64,000 nt of DNA from Poa pratensis (GCA_947311845.1 CAMZMU010000020.1:38397904-38461903); one strand, 5' to 3'. Numbered from the stretch's first letter, positions 32,362 to 45,894 are shown. A program made the numbers and translations. Notes: generated by a model not told the origin, from the letters alone.

Positions 32362-32726
32362 CGGAAGATACCGTGAGCGGGATCCCTACAAGCTTCTTGG
32401 TATTGATCAGGAGCGCAAAAAACTTTCTAATTCAGCAGTATGCTGGGCACGAAGCAAGTGAAGAAGCTATTGAAGGTGCTTATGAGAAGATAATAATGAA
32501 GAGCTAAGAAAACAAAAATTAATCTGAAGACCAAGCTATTGAAGCGAGTTGAGGAATCCCCGTCATGGGTTAAGGCGTTGCTTGGGTACTTTGAGGTGCC
32601 AGCAATGGATATTATTTCCAAAAGACTGTTCTTTTTTGCTTTCATCGCCGGATGGAGCATAGCAACTTCTGCTGAGAATGGACATGCATTCAGTCCAGAT
32701 GAGCAGGCTGTCAGTGGTACTAATTA
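32362..32726 (+). pseudogene. CPP1: CPP1 (DUF3353, chaperone-like protein of POR1) retropseudogene
   Basis: Frames give RERDPYKLLGIDQE, then IQQYAGHEASEEAIEGAYEKIIMKS, then LLKRVEESPSWVKALLGYFEVPAMDIISKRLFFFAFIAGWSIATSAENG. This is the J-like domain followed by the first membrane segment of plant CPP1, a thylakoid chaperone-like protein that stabilises protochlorophyllide oxidoreductase. The residues between GIDQE and IQQY are deleted, frames shift at least twice, and an in-frame stop follows IIMKS. No introns separate the pieces, which favours a reverse-transcribed copy. The rest of the membrane region is absent. It is not functional. Confidence 0.85.
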
Positions 32727-32729
32727 GGC

Positions 32730-33162
32730 ACTTTACAACTCCATTGGCGCCTTCTGTATTTAACTAGATAGTTTGCATTGTTGTGCTTGGTGAATTGCAG
32801 TTGGATTGGAGGCTGAAATTAGGCTCAATAGTTTCTATGTGCTTGTAGGTAGAGGTTTCCTCCTGATGTACCCAAGGGTTGGGGAAATTGGCTTTTGTGT
32901 AACTAGATTAGGGCGTGTTGAGCTGAAATATGTTAGATTTATTTCTTACCAGGTGTTGTCGTAAGTACTAAAGTTGTACTTATGTATAGAGGTGGGTGTC
33001 TGATTTGCACATCTTATCTGTTGCTCGCCTCCAAAGTGTATGAATTATGTTGGAATTCAGCACGTATTCACATAATTTTCATTGTTACTTTTTTATTTTG
33101 TACCTTTGGAATGCAACTTTCCATGTAGTCTACTTGTGAAAATTGAATTTGTATTAAGGGGT
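32730..33162. other. No gene recognised; possible 3' UTR of the CPP1 copy
   Basis: Follows the CPP1 remnant without a clear boundary and may include its 3' UTR; no poly(A) tract was fixed. Confidence 0.35.
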
Positions 33163-33637
33163 TGTTCAATATACTTAGATAGAGAGAGATGCCTCTGATG
33201 AGGGACACTAGAGAAATAAAGTAAAAATAAACTAGGAGTCAAATATATATTGGCTTCTACACACTTCTACTATACTCTACATAATTTGGCACTATAGCCA
33301 TATGTGGTGTAGTGGTTTCTAGACTGTTCCAGCTATGAGTAGTAACTAGGTTGCTTGTATTTGATTTCCTAGCTTTAAGTAGTGTTCTCTAGAACCTTCT
33401 AGCTATAAGTAAAACTAAGTAGTGAAGTCTCATGAAGCCTATAAATAGAGGCCCTCACCTCTACCTATGTAACCAGACTATGTACCCACTATCTATCTAT
33501 CAATAAAAAGGAACTTTGTGTTCTGTCCTAGAGATCTTGGATTAGATCTTGTGTGTTGAGAGTTTGGATTGAACTCTTGGCAGTCCACGCCTCTAGAGCG
33601 ATATCTAGCGCAGCACGTTGAAGTGGTTCCTTCAACA
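33163..33637 (+). mobile_element. LTR-like sequence (475 bp)
   Basis: TGTTCAATATAC to CCTTCAACA, with CCTATAAATAGAGGCC (about 33438) as a TATA box followed by CAATAAAAAGG (about 33502) as a polyadenylation signal: the layout of an LTR. No matching 5-bp duplication (GGGGT against TTTGT) and no second copy, so it is a solo or truncated LTR. Confidence 0.55.
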
Positions 33638-36600
33638 TTTGTGCTGTCCACATTGTAGCAGCAAGGTGGAGTTGTTCCTCCATAGCCTTGTGCTGCTTCA
33701 GCCTCTGTGAGCTCTTTGCTTATGTACTCTATTCATGGCAGCCATGTATAGCAGCATAAAACAGACGTTATGCACTCCAGAATCTCTTAGTTACATGGTT
33801 TAAAAAGAAAAAGAACCCCTTAGTTCTTGGTTCTTCAGAAGACCCTTTGCTTCGAACTGTGCCAATTTAGTGGTCATTTTCCAGCGTCCATCAGAAATTC
33901 TGTTGCTCCCTTGTTGAAAATGTGAAGATTTCAAGCTGACCGGCCCTCTAACAAGACCGTGGCACTGTCTGCCCTATGTCTTGGATATCCAGGTATGTGT
34001 CTTTGTTTCGTCAAGAAAAAACATACAATGGTGTTCTTTTTAGGAAATTATTAGCATTCTTTGCAAAGATGCAGATGTTGCTCAGTTACCTATAGTATGA
34101 CCAGAGTACTTTCAGCTTGATTAAAGCATTTATCTTTGGATTTTAGTTTCATTTGTGTAAATCCCACCAAGATCAACAAGCCCAGCTTAGGAGTGCACGA
34201 GGCTTATGAAGCAGAGCTGTGACAACTTGAACTTGGCAAGGTACACCTGCCAAGTTCATTGGAATCTGGAAGGTTGGTACCAACCATGATACATAATCCT
34301 TGCGAGCTCGAGCCTGCTCATGATGTCACGCTTGAAGATGATATAAATTCCAGAGTGCCTAATTCTCCTGGGTCTTTTTGTGATTGCCAGTATGTCCAGA
34401 ATGTGTGATTTTGAACTATGGCCTAGAGTTGCTTTGATTCTGGGAGTCGCACAAGGGTGGTGCGCAAGTTTTTTTTTGATTCTTTAGGTTGTAGTCCTGT
34501 TCTGGTTACTTACAAATAGGTTTTATTTTTATTGCACTTACGTTTTGTTGCTTACCACTTCTATACTGTGTACTCATGGTTATCTTGCCTGCAGTGTCGA
34601 TGGATGAGCTACTTGGTGCAGTGGTTCCACATTTATAGGTGCCATATAGGATGTTGGTCACAGATTATTGAGTACACCATTAAGTTCAATACCTGGTCGT
34701 TGTCCAACATGTCAAGGTAATCATCTTGCGAAACATAATCATGTCGGTGGTAGAGTATTCAGTACACAATTAAGTGCAAGTAACCGCTCAGTTGTATTTC
34801 ATTGTAGGCGGCCACCTAAATCTGAGCAGCAGCAAATTGATTCTCCCAGTACAGGCTACAGCAGCAAGGTGCCCCTTCCCCCTCTCTCCCACTGCATTTG
34901 TTACATCTTTGCAGCGGCAGATTGATTCTCCCACTCTTTTCTCTTGCACAGTTTGATCATATTTAATTATGCTTTATTGATTGTTTCTCTTCTTCTAGAT
35001 GTCTATTGTCTATAGGTATACTATATGCAGTTCTCTCTAAATAAGGTCATTGTTTACTCTAAATAAGTTCACTGTTCGCTCTAAATAATGCCACTGTAAC
35101 AACATTTGTAAAAATGTATCTGCCTTCCACAAAAATGTTGTTGTATAAATGTTTGCCTAAATAAGGTCACTGTTCGCTGCAATATATCTCGGTTATATGA
35201 GTTCCATGTGCAAGATACTATATCTAAATAGATGAGTAATTCGTGGGAACAATATCAGTTCTCAGATTTAAGGCCCATGTCAGTGGCAATTTTGAACAGG
35301 TTCAGACTTTTGTATTATACCATTCTTGAAATCAACTTATAGATCATATTCTGACAATTCTTACTCTTTTAAGTTCAGGATCACTTCGTACTCGTGCTTG
35401 ATTGTCACGTGGGCTTTCTTCTAGGTAGCTATTTTTACTGTCCTGCCTCTGTTACTTATATGCCGTGCTCTTATTTCTGCTCAGCTTCTTATTTATGTTT
35501 TCCTCAAGTCGGGTTCTGATCTATACCCTATGGTTTGTAGCATCCGGTTATGATGAGTGTGTGTTGTATATGGGAGCTTTTAACTGATTACTTAAGGGGA
35601 CATGAATTTCATCCCTATAAAAAAGATTAAGAGATGACAATATGTTGATTTATCCTTTGCCTCCTCTATTTGATTGGGTTGCATTTGCAGGATAATTATC
35701 GTTCGTACATAGATGCAGCCATTTTTCAGTTTCTGTTCTGACTTCCAGGTTGCATGTGTGGGCAGCTGTGAATTTTGCATAGATTTAGACTTCTGTCTGG
35801 CATCTTCTCTGAAATGAAATCAGCTAATAGCTCCTGTTTTTTCTTTCTTTTGAAAACTTTTGTAAGTTTTGAGTTCAGTTTAATGAATTAGGTGCAGACA
35901 TGCTGAAGAGACTGGCAAAGGATACCAAGCCAAGCATTGGCGCCGCCAGTTTGCCATGAGCTAGCTGCTGGAGGAGGCATGGAAGGACATGGTGACATAA
36001 GTGTTGCTGCTGCGACCACTCGTGCTGCAGTAAGCCACGGTGAGCTCATCCCCGTTGGCTCCTGTTTATCTATGCAGATTCTTTTACTAATATGGTGTCT
36101 TGCGTTATTAACCAAACCTTTTATGATTTAGGATATGTACCTGAAGGGACTACCCATACATGGTTTCAGGCTTTTAGATTTGTATGTAGGAAGAATAATT
36201 TGATATGATAGAGACATTAGAAGTAATCTTTCAGCTTTCTCACCATGGTGATGCCACTTTATCTTTGCGGTTAAAATAATGTAGTTAGGTAAGCAAATGT
36301 GGAGCACTCATTTGCACCGATGTTAGCTTTTATAATTCCGATTTTAGAGATTCATCGAGATTACATATATTTGGTAGCAGATAACCTTAGAGACCGTGCG
36401 AGAGGGACATCGATCTGAGGAGTGAGAAACCAGGAGCGACGACCATCCCTCCCGAGTCCGACCACATATACAGATCACTCTCTCAGGTTATCCTTCTCCT
36501 CACATCAGCTTGGGAGACCCTTAGATCACTATCAAGGATCTAAGATCATGCTACTTAATTCTGGATTGTGCATGCTTAATTCTTTTCATTGAATCTATAA

Positions 36601-38400
36601 ATGCCCTTCCTTTCTTAAGTCCGGTTATCTCTGAGTTGGAATTATTGCTTTGTTACAATCATATTTCCATCCATTTTTCTTTGTGTTGAACCTAAACAGC
36701 AATTAAGCTTTCAAATAGCGTATTTTAGCCACAACACATCACATTTTCACAATCATACTGTAGATTATTTTTTGGAATGTAGCAAAGATGTGGGTTTAGC
36801 ATGTAAGTGACCTTAAAGTCATCTGGTCTTTTAATTTAGATAGTTCCATTTTATCGACTTCATCACATTTAAAACCTAGGGGTGTTTGTATTACAAGAGG
36901 GAAATAACCATAAAAGGGCGATGGGGTATATCTTTTAGTATATGAACCCTAAAGATTTATTTTCAGTGCTTCCTATGCACTTTTGGGAATGTTCGGAATT
37001 AAATGTCAAGGGAAATTGGCAAATACAATGAATCGCTGTAACGAAACAGTCACATCAGCAAAGCTGAAAAGATACAATGTTTTGGAGAAAACAACAAAGG
37101 CATTTTCATGAAAAGTCATGTTACACCTAAGGGTATACAAGGGAATTTCAGTTAGATTGAATATTCAGCAATTATGTACTACCATAAGAGAATGCAAACT
37201 TTGTAGACAACTAGAGGCATGCTGATTGCATAGTAGACATAATGAAAAACATGCAGTCTGAATTTTGGTTTGTGTGTTAATTGCCCAAGAAGTGTGGATT
37301 CCATTACTTCTCTTTGCATTTTTATGTAGATTTCAGACATTTTTGGTGTACTTTTGCATGTTTGTACCTTTCAAAATATTCCGATGGTTTCCAACATACA
37401 CTCCATTTTTCCTTTATAAAAGAGGGTAACATATAGTTTTTTGGATTGAATATTCTGCAATTATATACTGCTATAATGAAAAAATTATGTTATCTGAACC
37501 CCGGTTGGTGTATTAGTTGCCAAGAAGTGTGAATTCCATTACTTTTCTTTGCATTGTTTTTATTTTAAATCCCAATTTTTCTTTGGTGTACTTCTGCAGG
37601 TTTTGTTTGTTGCCAATCAGGAAGAAACCAAATGCTCTTATATTGAGAGAATGAATATATCCCTGACAAGATGTCAAGAACATTGCTTGCCTTCTACGGA
37701 GTAAGTTTTAATTCACCAAGCATAACATAGAATGTAATGACAATCGTTTATCCTCTTAGTTTGAATTGGAAGAGTAAGATCATTGGAGCCATTTTTAAAT
37801 ACAGTGAAGCAATTCATGCTAATGTAGTGCCTTGGAGTTAAGATCAGTTCAGATTCGGGTTTCTACTGGACTATGTCAAATAATGCCTTGCAGTTAAAAT
37901 ACGTTTTGAGATCCGTCAATCGTGAATTAGGAAGTTTTCCTTATGTTTATAACAGGTCCTTTTGTTTCCTTTTGAATGGCATAGATTCAATCTAAAGGAT
38001 CTTTGTTTTGTGAGTTGTTTATCAAGTCGGTGTAATATGTGATTGCTGAACATTTAGAGTTTTCCTTGCAGTTATTTGCCAAGGTTGCTCTCCGTACAGT
38101 TGGACATTGTGCACAGGTAATCCTCTTCCAACTTGGTTTAGGTGAATAGATGTAAGTGCCACCATGGTTCTTTGTTGCATAGAACTACGAGGATGACACT
38201 TATATTTGAAAGTTTTGCTGCTATTGGTTGGCGCTGAAATTTTTACTTGTTTGGCCATTCCATCATGTTAGCAGCTACCGCAGTAGAAAATACAGGCGGT
38301 TTTGTTTCACGACAATCGTTGTTTGCTTCTTCTGAGCCAGCCCGAGGCGTGTTATTTGTTGTTGTAGCGGACCTGCACTTAAAAATTGGCAAGATCCCTG
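33638..38400. other. Long region without a recognised gene
   Basis: AT-rich with scattered exon-like GC patches (34.2-34.3, 34.8-34.9, 35.9-36.0, 36.4 kb). None gave a family signature or a convincing splice chain. Local repeats include TCTAAATAAGGTCA/TTCACTGTTCGCTC at 35.03-35.18 kb. A pair of diverged segments (TAATTGCCCAAGAAGTGTGGATTCCATTACTT near 37.28 and 37.52 kb) indicates a tandem duplication of about 240 bp. Confidence 0.4.
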
Positions 38401-38419
38401 TGTATAGTGCAAACCCTGG

Positions 38420-41400
38420 ATCGATTCATTTGCACACACAGTCTAAGATGAATATCACAACAAAGTATCAATTATTACACGTGGATCCAGTATTTAGGAA
38501 AATATTCATTACAAATTGCATAGCACGAAGCTAGCTTTGAAAGAGTAAAGCAGCGGAAAACATTATTCTTCATGGAGTCCCCATCATCTTCATGTGCCAC
38601 AGGCGAATATATTGGTTGTAGACTCGAAACCCTTAAACGAAACCTCACTCATCGTCGGTACAACCTGCAACAGGAAAAATGTTGCAACAAGATGGGTCAG
38701 AACCATATAAAATGGAACTGACAAGTGACACTCTGTGGACACTTAGTGGAATAACTCTAATAACCTATATGCATATTTGGCTGGTGGAGTTCAAAGGTTA
38801 TTTTGCATAAAGCCAACTTTTCCTATCTCTTTTGAAAACTCTTTTTCATCTAGTCGAGACAAGTATGACATGAAAACCATTGTCTCATCTACCCTTGTTC
38901 ACCCCTCAAAATTTTACTTGAGAAGTTGTAATGTTGGGATCCTCCGTTGACGTCCTTGATCAGCTGCTCAGAATTGTCCGTAACCGGGGACACGACTAAG
39001 TACTTAGTTTTGACACTCTCGAGAGGTTGTGCACGTTCACCACAAGACTCAGTCAGCCCAAACTATCCTCTACACTCCATTAGTGATAAGGAAAAGGAGA
39101 AGATTGAGACGAGACCTTTGGGAAACAGTCCCCTGTTCCTCTAGCAGACCCATACAAGACATTCATCCGCTGCGAACTGCCGGAATCAGGTTCCTAGAAC
39201 TTACTTAGTCAAGGCAGAGCCATAGTACCAAGTGGCTGCACTGGAAGCAATCTTCACTTGGAGTAACTTCAAATCCCTTTGTCCCTGGGTGGCAATCCAC
39301 AAGTGCACATACTCAGGTAAAACCATAGAAATGGCCCTGAGTAGCCACTCAACTCCGACCTCCTCTTATCAAAACCAATCCACCCAGGTGTTTCATTTTA
39401 CTTAGTAGAATTTAGCTTTTATCAAAACAATCTTTTGCATAGCATAACAATATTTCTACTAAGTTATAATAGGATTATGGACCACTAGTATAGAGGTGCT
39501 ACTCTAAACAGGTTTTTGCATAGCAATACTATCCAACACATGCTTATAGAAAAATACTCTACTCATGCATATACAAAATACTTAGGAAATTTATGAATGT
39601 GCCACTTGCCTTTATATGTTGTCGTTGCTCACACACTCTTTTCAACAAAGAACGTTACACTCCGTTAAATCTATACATAGAAATCATACAACAATAAACA
39701 AACCACACAACAACACAAAGCATACAAAAGCAAAAATACAAAACAAAGTCTTCACAAAATAAGTGGTCAAGGAAATAACACATAATTCAATATGCAAAAA
39801 GAATTGATGTGATTGGGTTTATGGTTTTCCATTGTGGTTAAAGGTTGGTCAATCAAATAATTTTGAACTTATTAAAATATATTGATGTGATGTTCAATAG
39901 GTTTTAATGGGTTGGTCTTTAATCAAAATTTATCACACATTAATTGGGTCAAGATATTTAACACAAATTATTTACTACTGTTTTCTGTTATTATTATGTC
40001 CATGAAAACATAGGTCAACTTTTAATTAAATCAAAACAATATTAAGATACTTTAAAGGAATTAACACAAGATTTAATGTTTTCTGTAATTAAACTTTTAT
40101 TCAAAACTGAAAAATAATACTACTGGACAGAGGGAAATTAAACAATTTTTCTACATTTGGATTCACTCAAAAATAATTTATAAATCTAAAGTTATGTCAA
40201 ATTTACTCAAACATCACATTTGAATAAATCTGTACTACTCAAAATTGAAAATCAACAGAACCAAAATAATCTACAGGTCAGGGGCTTTCCAGGGATATTT
40301 TATTTACATATTTTGGACATACCAATTTATATCTATTGTCCATTTTACTCAATTCATTTATTTGCAAATTGAATAAATGTGAATTACTCAAACTTGGGCC
40401 TCTGATTTTTAAATCAGTTTAAAATATCCAAAAAATATTTCTAACAGTGGCTAACTATTCTACAGATCAAAAGGTTTCCAAAAATATTTTATTTGCAAAT
40501 TTTGGATTTGTGGATTTAAAGATATGCCAAAATTACTCAAAACACACATTTGAAATTTGAATAATTTATACTAAGTCAAAATATAAAACTAACAGTGCTA
40601 AAATATTCTACAAGTCTAGAGCTTTTCAAAAATATAAAGTTTGTTAAATTTGGCAAAACCAATAAAAGTTCTAATAGATCTAAGATACAGGGACTTTTCT
40701 GCAAAACTGCCAAATCAATTAATTCCGCAATATTCCAGAAAAAGGCTAGGGTGACGTGGCATGATCTGATTGGCTGATACCGGTTCGTTTAAGGGATCTG
40801 TTTCTGGCCACTGGATCTAGATCTAAGGGCTCAGATCCGAGGATACCTCTTCGCTTAAAAATTCTAATCTGGACCGTAGGAGATAGATCGGACGGTGGAG
40901 AAGGGATGGTGCTCACCGGGCGGCGCAGTTCGCCGGAAATGGGGAGGACGGTGGCAGGGCGGCTCGGGCGTGGACGGTGCGGTCACTCCGGTGCACCTAT
41001 GGCCTCTGGAAGGTGATGACGGGGCGCGGCCCGACACGGGAAAGAGGATGGAGGCAGCGGCGTGCTTGATTGCGTCCGGGGACGATGTAGGGATGCGAAC
41101 GGAGACGCGGCGGTTCCGGTGACCTTCGGGTGTACATGCTCCGCTCGATTTCCTGCACGGAAAATTAAAGGGAGGCCTCAGAAGGTGCGCACGCGCGAGG
41201 GGAAGGAATAGGAGTCAGAGAGAGGTGGTGGGGATCCTTGGTGTCGTCGGAGTCGATGAAATGCGGCGGCGGCAGTGCTTGTCTCCGGCGAGCTATTTGG
41301 GCGGCCTTGTGGCACGATTTGGAACGGGGACAGAGGGGAAATGAAGAGGAGCGTCAGGGCTTTTAAAGGACAGTCTCAGGGCGTCGATTACTACTCTTAA

Positions 41401-42581
41401 TTGCGCGTATTGAAGAGGGAATCAACTCGGCCGTTTTTGGTAATCACGGGCGTGATTTGTGGCTGGAGATTGAAGACAGCCTTGCCCTGACGAGTGGGGC
41501 CCGGCTGTAAGAGAGAGGGAGAGAGGCCGGGGTTGGGCTCCTGCTAGGCTGAGCGCGCTAGGGAGAGATTGGGCTAGGCCCAGTTTAGCTCGGGCAGGAG
41601 GCCTTTTCCACTTTTTTTTTGTTCTGTCACTTTTTCTAATTTCTGTTTTCTTATTACTTCTATAACTTTTGTTTTAAAACTCCAAATCGATTCAAATCAA
41701 TTTGTAATATTCTAACATCCAACTTTATCAAGATAGACTATTTGGGTCACTTTTACACAAATATTTTTACAAAACTATCCTTGGGCATAAAATGTAATAT
41801 TTGCTATTTAACTAGTTACTTAAAATAAGGAATATATTTCATTTCTTTTGAAATTTTTCCAAACCAAGTGTAACATAAAGCAAAAATATTATCTATCATT
41901 TAAAATATTCAAGCACACTTTTCCAATACATTTGAAAATTTGAATTATATAATATTGCATATTTATTTAATTGACACTTTTTGTCAATTTTTAAAATAGG
42001 GTTGTATAAATCATTTAAATACAATTACCCATCTATATCATGGGCTTTATAAATATCAAAATAAGATACCACAAATGTAAATATTGAGAAATAGCTATTT
42101 TAACTTATTTTTCAAATAACTATAATTGAATCAAAAACCAATTTTAAAATAGAACAAGCTTTGACTAATTTAAAACACTTTATAGATATTGTGTTAGGCT
42201 TTAGCAAACTTGTGATTCTAAATCATAAAGTTTAACCAAAACCATTTTAGAAATAGACATACTTTAAATGACTTTAGCACTTTGCAAATATGGTTTTGGG
42301 TTTTAATAAATAGTCAAAAGTTAAATATTCAAAATCCATTAATTAGAATAAAATATTTTATGAGATGAAGGTGTCTTTGAAATACCTTAGATAAAAGAAT
42401 TTAACTAAACTCAAAATTTGAATTAAAGATTATTTCGAAATAAACTATTAAGCTTTTTGAAAAGGCCAAAAAGTTTTCTATTATTTGGTTTCTATTATAA
42501 TTTTAAAATTTTCTTTTATTCAAAAACAAAAGTTTCAAATTTTAGTGATTTTCAAACATTCCAAAATATTGGGATGTTACA
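38420..42581 (-). mobile_element. Probable large LTR or LARD-like block, minus orientation
   Basis: On the minus strand the block starts TGTAACATCCCAATATTTTG at 42581, a common start of long grass Gypsy LTRs. It is very AT-rich to about 40.75 kb, apart from a GC-rich patch (40.86-41.6 kb) with short frames. The left boundary is uncertain and no internal coding or second LTR was seen. Confidence 0.4.
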
Positions 42582-42660
42582 ATCGTGCAGAGAGGAGAGA
42601 GGGCGGCTTATCTCCGAAAGTTTAGTTGTGTTAGCTTATCCTTAGTTTTGTTGTCTATTA

Positions 42661-42812
42661 CTCCCTCCGTATCAAAATATAAGACTTTGTACCTACTTTC
42701 TACACACATGTATCTAGACATGTTTTAGTGCATGGGTTCATGCACTAAAACATGTCTAGATACATGTGTGTAGAAAGTAGGTACAAAGTCTTATATTTTG
42801 ATACGGAGGGAG
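42661..42812. mobile_element. Stowaway MITE with perfect 74-bp arms
   Basis: CTCCCTCCGTATC to GATACGGAGGGAG, TA on each side, 152 bp. The arms are fully complementary over 74 bp around a 4-nt centre (GGTT). Confidence 0.95.
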
Positions 42813-42839
42813 TATTTCATCTCATTGTGTCATCATCTA

Positions 42840-42962
42840 CCCCCTCCGTTCCAAATTAATTGACTTATGTTTGTCCAAATACGGATGTATCTATACTTTT
42901 TTAGTGTCTAGATACATTCGTTACTAAATGAATGCATGTCAAGTAATTTGGAACGGAGGGAG
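42840..42962. mobile_element. Stowaway MITE
   Basis: CCCCCTCCGTTCCAAATTA to AATTTGGAACGGAGGGAG, TA on each side, 123 bp, arms diverged. Confidence 0.9.
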
Positions 42963-42981
42963 TAATATGGTAGAATGTGTA

Positions 42982-43364
42982 GTTAGTTTCATTTCAGAGT
43001 AGTTGTTGTCTACTTTTTCTGAAGAAATATTGTTTGCTGTTTGAAGTGCATGGATCAGCAGTTTGTTCAGGATGTGAGGCCTGCAAAATCCTGTCACGCA
43101 TATGTATTGGTTAGTTTCATTTCAGAGTATTTGTTGTCTACTTTTCCTAACAGAATGCTGTTTGCTGGTATAAGTGCATGGATGAGTAGTAGGTTGAGGA
43201 TGTGATGCCGGCAAAATCCTGTAATGCTGCGTCTCGGTTAGTTTCATTTCAAAGTAGTTTGTGTCGAGTTTTCCTGATGAAGTGATGTTTGTTGTTAGAA
43301 GTGCATGGATCAGCGGTACGTTGAGGACGTGAGGCCGGCAATTCCTGTTCCGCCTGTGTCTTGG
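42982..43364 (+). repeat. Three tandem copies of a 127-128 bp unit
   Basis: Units start at 42982, 43110 and 43237 with GTTAGTTTCATTTCA, and each holds GAAGTGCATGGATCAGC-type and GATGTGAGGCC-type blocks. The third unit differs most and reads into an open frame. Confidence 0.85.
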
Positions 43365-43518
43365 TACAACATTTTGTATGACCGTTACGACGATGCTATC
43401 GACCATGTAACCAGGATGGCAGGATATGCGTCAAATCGGCAGGCCTGCTTCCGATCAACCTCGGGAGGATCTACAACGTCAATGGTGACTACATCATCGT
43501 GCCTGTCTAAGCTGGTAG
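43305..43518 (+). pseudogene. Exon-like open frame, family not recognised
   Basis: From GTGCATG in the third tandem unit the frame reads MDQRYVEDVRPAIPVPPVSWYNILYDRYDDAIDHVTRMAGYAS. After a one-base shift it reads LGRIYNVNGDYIIVPV and stops near 43510. Acidic and aromatic composition and codon use look like true coding, but the frame breaks and no partner exons were found. The upstream tandem units contain decayed versions of the same start. I cannot name the family. Confidence 0.35.
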
Positions 43519-43622
43519 CTGGCCGCTGGTCACCCACAAGTACAAGCACAAGCTCGCCTCCTCTCTCACCAGGTTGAGCCCCATCGAAGGGAAACAGAGC
43601 GTGCTCTGCTCCTGAACTACTA

Positions 43623-43783
43623 CTACCTCCGTTTTTTAATATAAGATGTTTTAGCATTTTTCCACATTCATATACATATAAATGTATGTGGACATGTTTT
43701 AGTGTGTATGTTCACTCACTTTAGTATGTATCTAGACAACATGTACAACATCTAAAACATCTTATATTAAAAAACGGAGGGAG
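43623..43783. mobile_element. Stowaway MITE
   Basis: CTACCTCCGTTTTTTAATATAAG to CTTATATTAAAAAACGGAGGGAG, TA on both sides, 161 bp. Confidence 0.9.
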
Positions 43784-43789
43784 TACTAG

Positions 43790-44250
43790 GCATGCCTGCT
43801 TAGTATCCTTCCATGATGTGCTTCACTAATTACCTTTGATGTTCACAGAAAGTGTTCCACATAGAAAGAAGGACAGCGTCATCCTCTGCAGCTGCCCTCC
43901 ATCTATCAGCTAGGAAAAGACACCTGAACAAGATATTGTGCATATGCCCAGGGTACCAGCCAAACAAAACTGCCGCAAGCTATGATTTGCGGAGCTACCC
44001 TGTTTTGTTTTTCTGGCATGTACCCTTTATCGCACATATGTTATGTTATTTCCCAGAAACAGTACGCTTAAGGAACTGGGTTTATCTAGGCCCCAATGCG
44101 TTGTCCATGTACAGCAAGCAATTCAAAGCGCCACCAACTGGTCTCAAATTGCACAACACGCTTAAGTCCAGTTCCAACAATACCTATGGAACCAGACCTC
44201 CTTGAAACACACATGATAGCATGGACTGTCAAAGGAAACATCTTTGTACA
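43790..44250. other. No gene recognised
   Basis: An open frame of 117 codons (43852-44205) lacks a family signature. It may be fragmentary coding sequence, but no splice or promoter evidence supports it. Confidence 0.35.
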
Positions 44251-44253
44251 CTA

Positions 44254-45058
44254 GGGGTGTGTTTGGTTGGGTGGCTAGCCACCAAGTGGTTAGTGGTAGC
44301 CACTTTTTATGTGGTTAGCCCCTGTTTGGTTTGTGGTGTTGGGTGTGTAGGGGTAACCAGTTTTTGGGTATATTCCCTCCAAAACATGGTTGAGCTCAAC
44401 CACCAAAAAAGTGGTGGTTGAGGCTAACCACCCACGACGGGCTCACTAAAATCACCCGTGAAACAGTTTTCGGTCGCTGACCTTCTCGAAAAGCCCGCGA
44501 ACGACGACCTTATCGGTTTCTCTCGTTTCTTTACAGCCATGGCACATATGTTTAATTTTTACATTCGTGGGTTTCTAGATATGTGAATAAGACATTTCCT
44601 GAAACTACTGATCTTAGAGCTAGAGATGATGATGAGTGATTTCTTTATGCCATGTTTGACTTGGGCTTTGATGTTAACCAAAGCATTGAACTAATATTTC
44701 TACGCACTTGTGCTTTCGATGTGAACCATTAAACTATGGGATGTATCACTTTAATTATATTTGAACTAGTATTGTATATTAATATGGCACTATGACATGT
44801 TTTATTTGGAAATTGTCTGCCTTACTGAAGCATGGTTCTGAAAATTTTGTTTCTTCGTGTCTAAATGGAACGTGATGTTAAATATATTATATTTTCGAAA
44901 TTCTTATTATTCATACCATACTTTAATCGATTATGTAGCCAAAAGCTCATGTTATATGAGGGTATTCTCACCATCATATCAAATAGCTTACCATGTCACC
45001 CACACCTCAAACCATGCCTACCCATAACCACTCTTTATCACTTCAACCAAACACAGTC
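44254..45058. mobile_element. Possible hAT or PIF/Harbinger-like non-autonomous element
   Basis: GGGTGTGTTTGGTTGGGTGG at the left and CAACCAAACACAGTC at the right are short inverted ends typical of grass MITE-like elements. GTGGTTAGCC and GGCTAACCACC form inner inverted repeats. No clear target duplication. Confidence 0.45.
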
Positions 45059-45890
45059 ACAATAGGAACAGGACAAAGTTCAGCTGCTACGTGCGCGCCG
45101 CTGTACTCGCAAAACCCAGTCACAATAGGAACAGGACAACCAAGCACATACAAAGGGTGTCAAGGGTCTTGGCCATCTCAACTTTACTGAAGCAAAAGAT
45201 GCAGAAAAAACAAACTGTTCCAACAGAGCCCGTGACCAACCCTCAAACAACACCAAACTAAGCACACCAACGCGACCAACACGCACGGGCGCGGCAAAGC
45301 GCGCCCAGACCTTCTAGTCCTCTACTATTTCGGTTACTATAGTTTAGCAGCTCCCGATTCTAAACCCTGTCACGTACAAATACCTTTGGCCATACAAAGA
45401 AATAATAAAATATTACGGCTGTATGCTAACCATATCAGCTAATGGACGATCTCATACCATTCGTGCATGACCAAACATATTTGATTTTCCTTGCTGCACG
45501 TTTCCTTGTATGATAGCCTGAAACTTCAGCTTGGCATCCGAGAACTGTTAAGACCTGTCCTTGGCATCAGCATTTTTCTGAATCCATCCAGAACTTCTCC
45601 TTGGCAGCTACTAGTCCATCAAATAATCCATATAATTGCCCAGATTAAATAGCCTGTTACGTCTGATCAGCTGCTGCAATATTTGCACCGGACTACAACC
45701 AAGGCTGTATTCTCAAAGTAATCAGCTAGTTCAAATATATATATGTCAGTTAATAATCCAACCACCATCATTTAAATTAATTTGGCTTATAAAATTCCTA
45801 GGAGCCAAATTATACATTCAACACATGCCCCTCGGTTTTTGATATAATTGTATTTATCAAAAACACTATAACAATACATTAGAGTCGATG
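45059..45890. other. No gene recognised
   Basis: AT-rich; a 23-bp stretch (CAGTCACAATAGGAACAGGA and three more bases) is repeated at 45055 and 45117. No ORF is supported. Confidence 0.4.
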
Positions 45891-45894
45891 TTGA

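Noticed and set aside
32427..32727. Functional CPP1 gene
   Set aside because: In-frame stop, frameshifts, a deletion after GIDQ and a missing C-terminal half.
42982..43364. CRISPR-like array
   Set aside because: Three 127-bp head-to-tail units without spacers in a plant genome: a simple tandem duplication.
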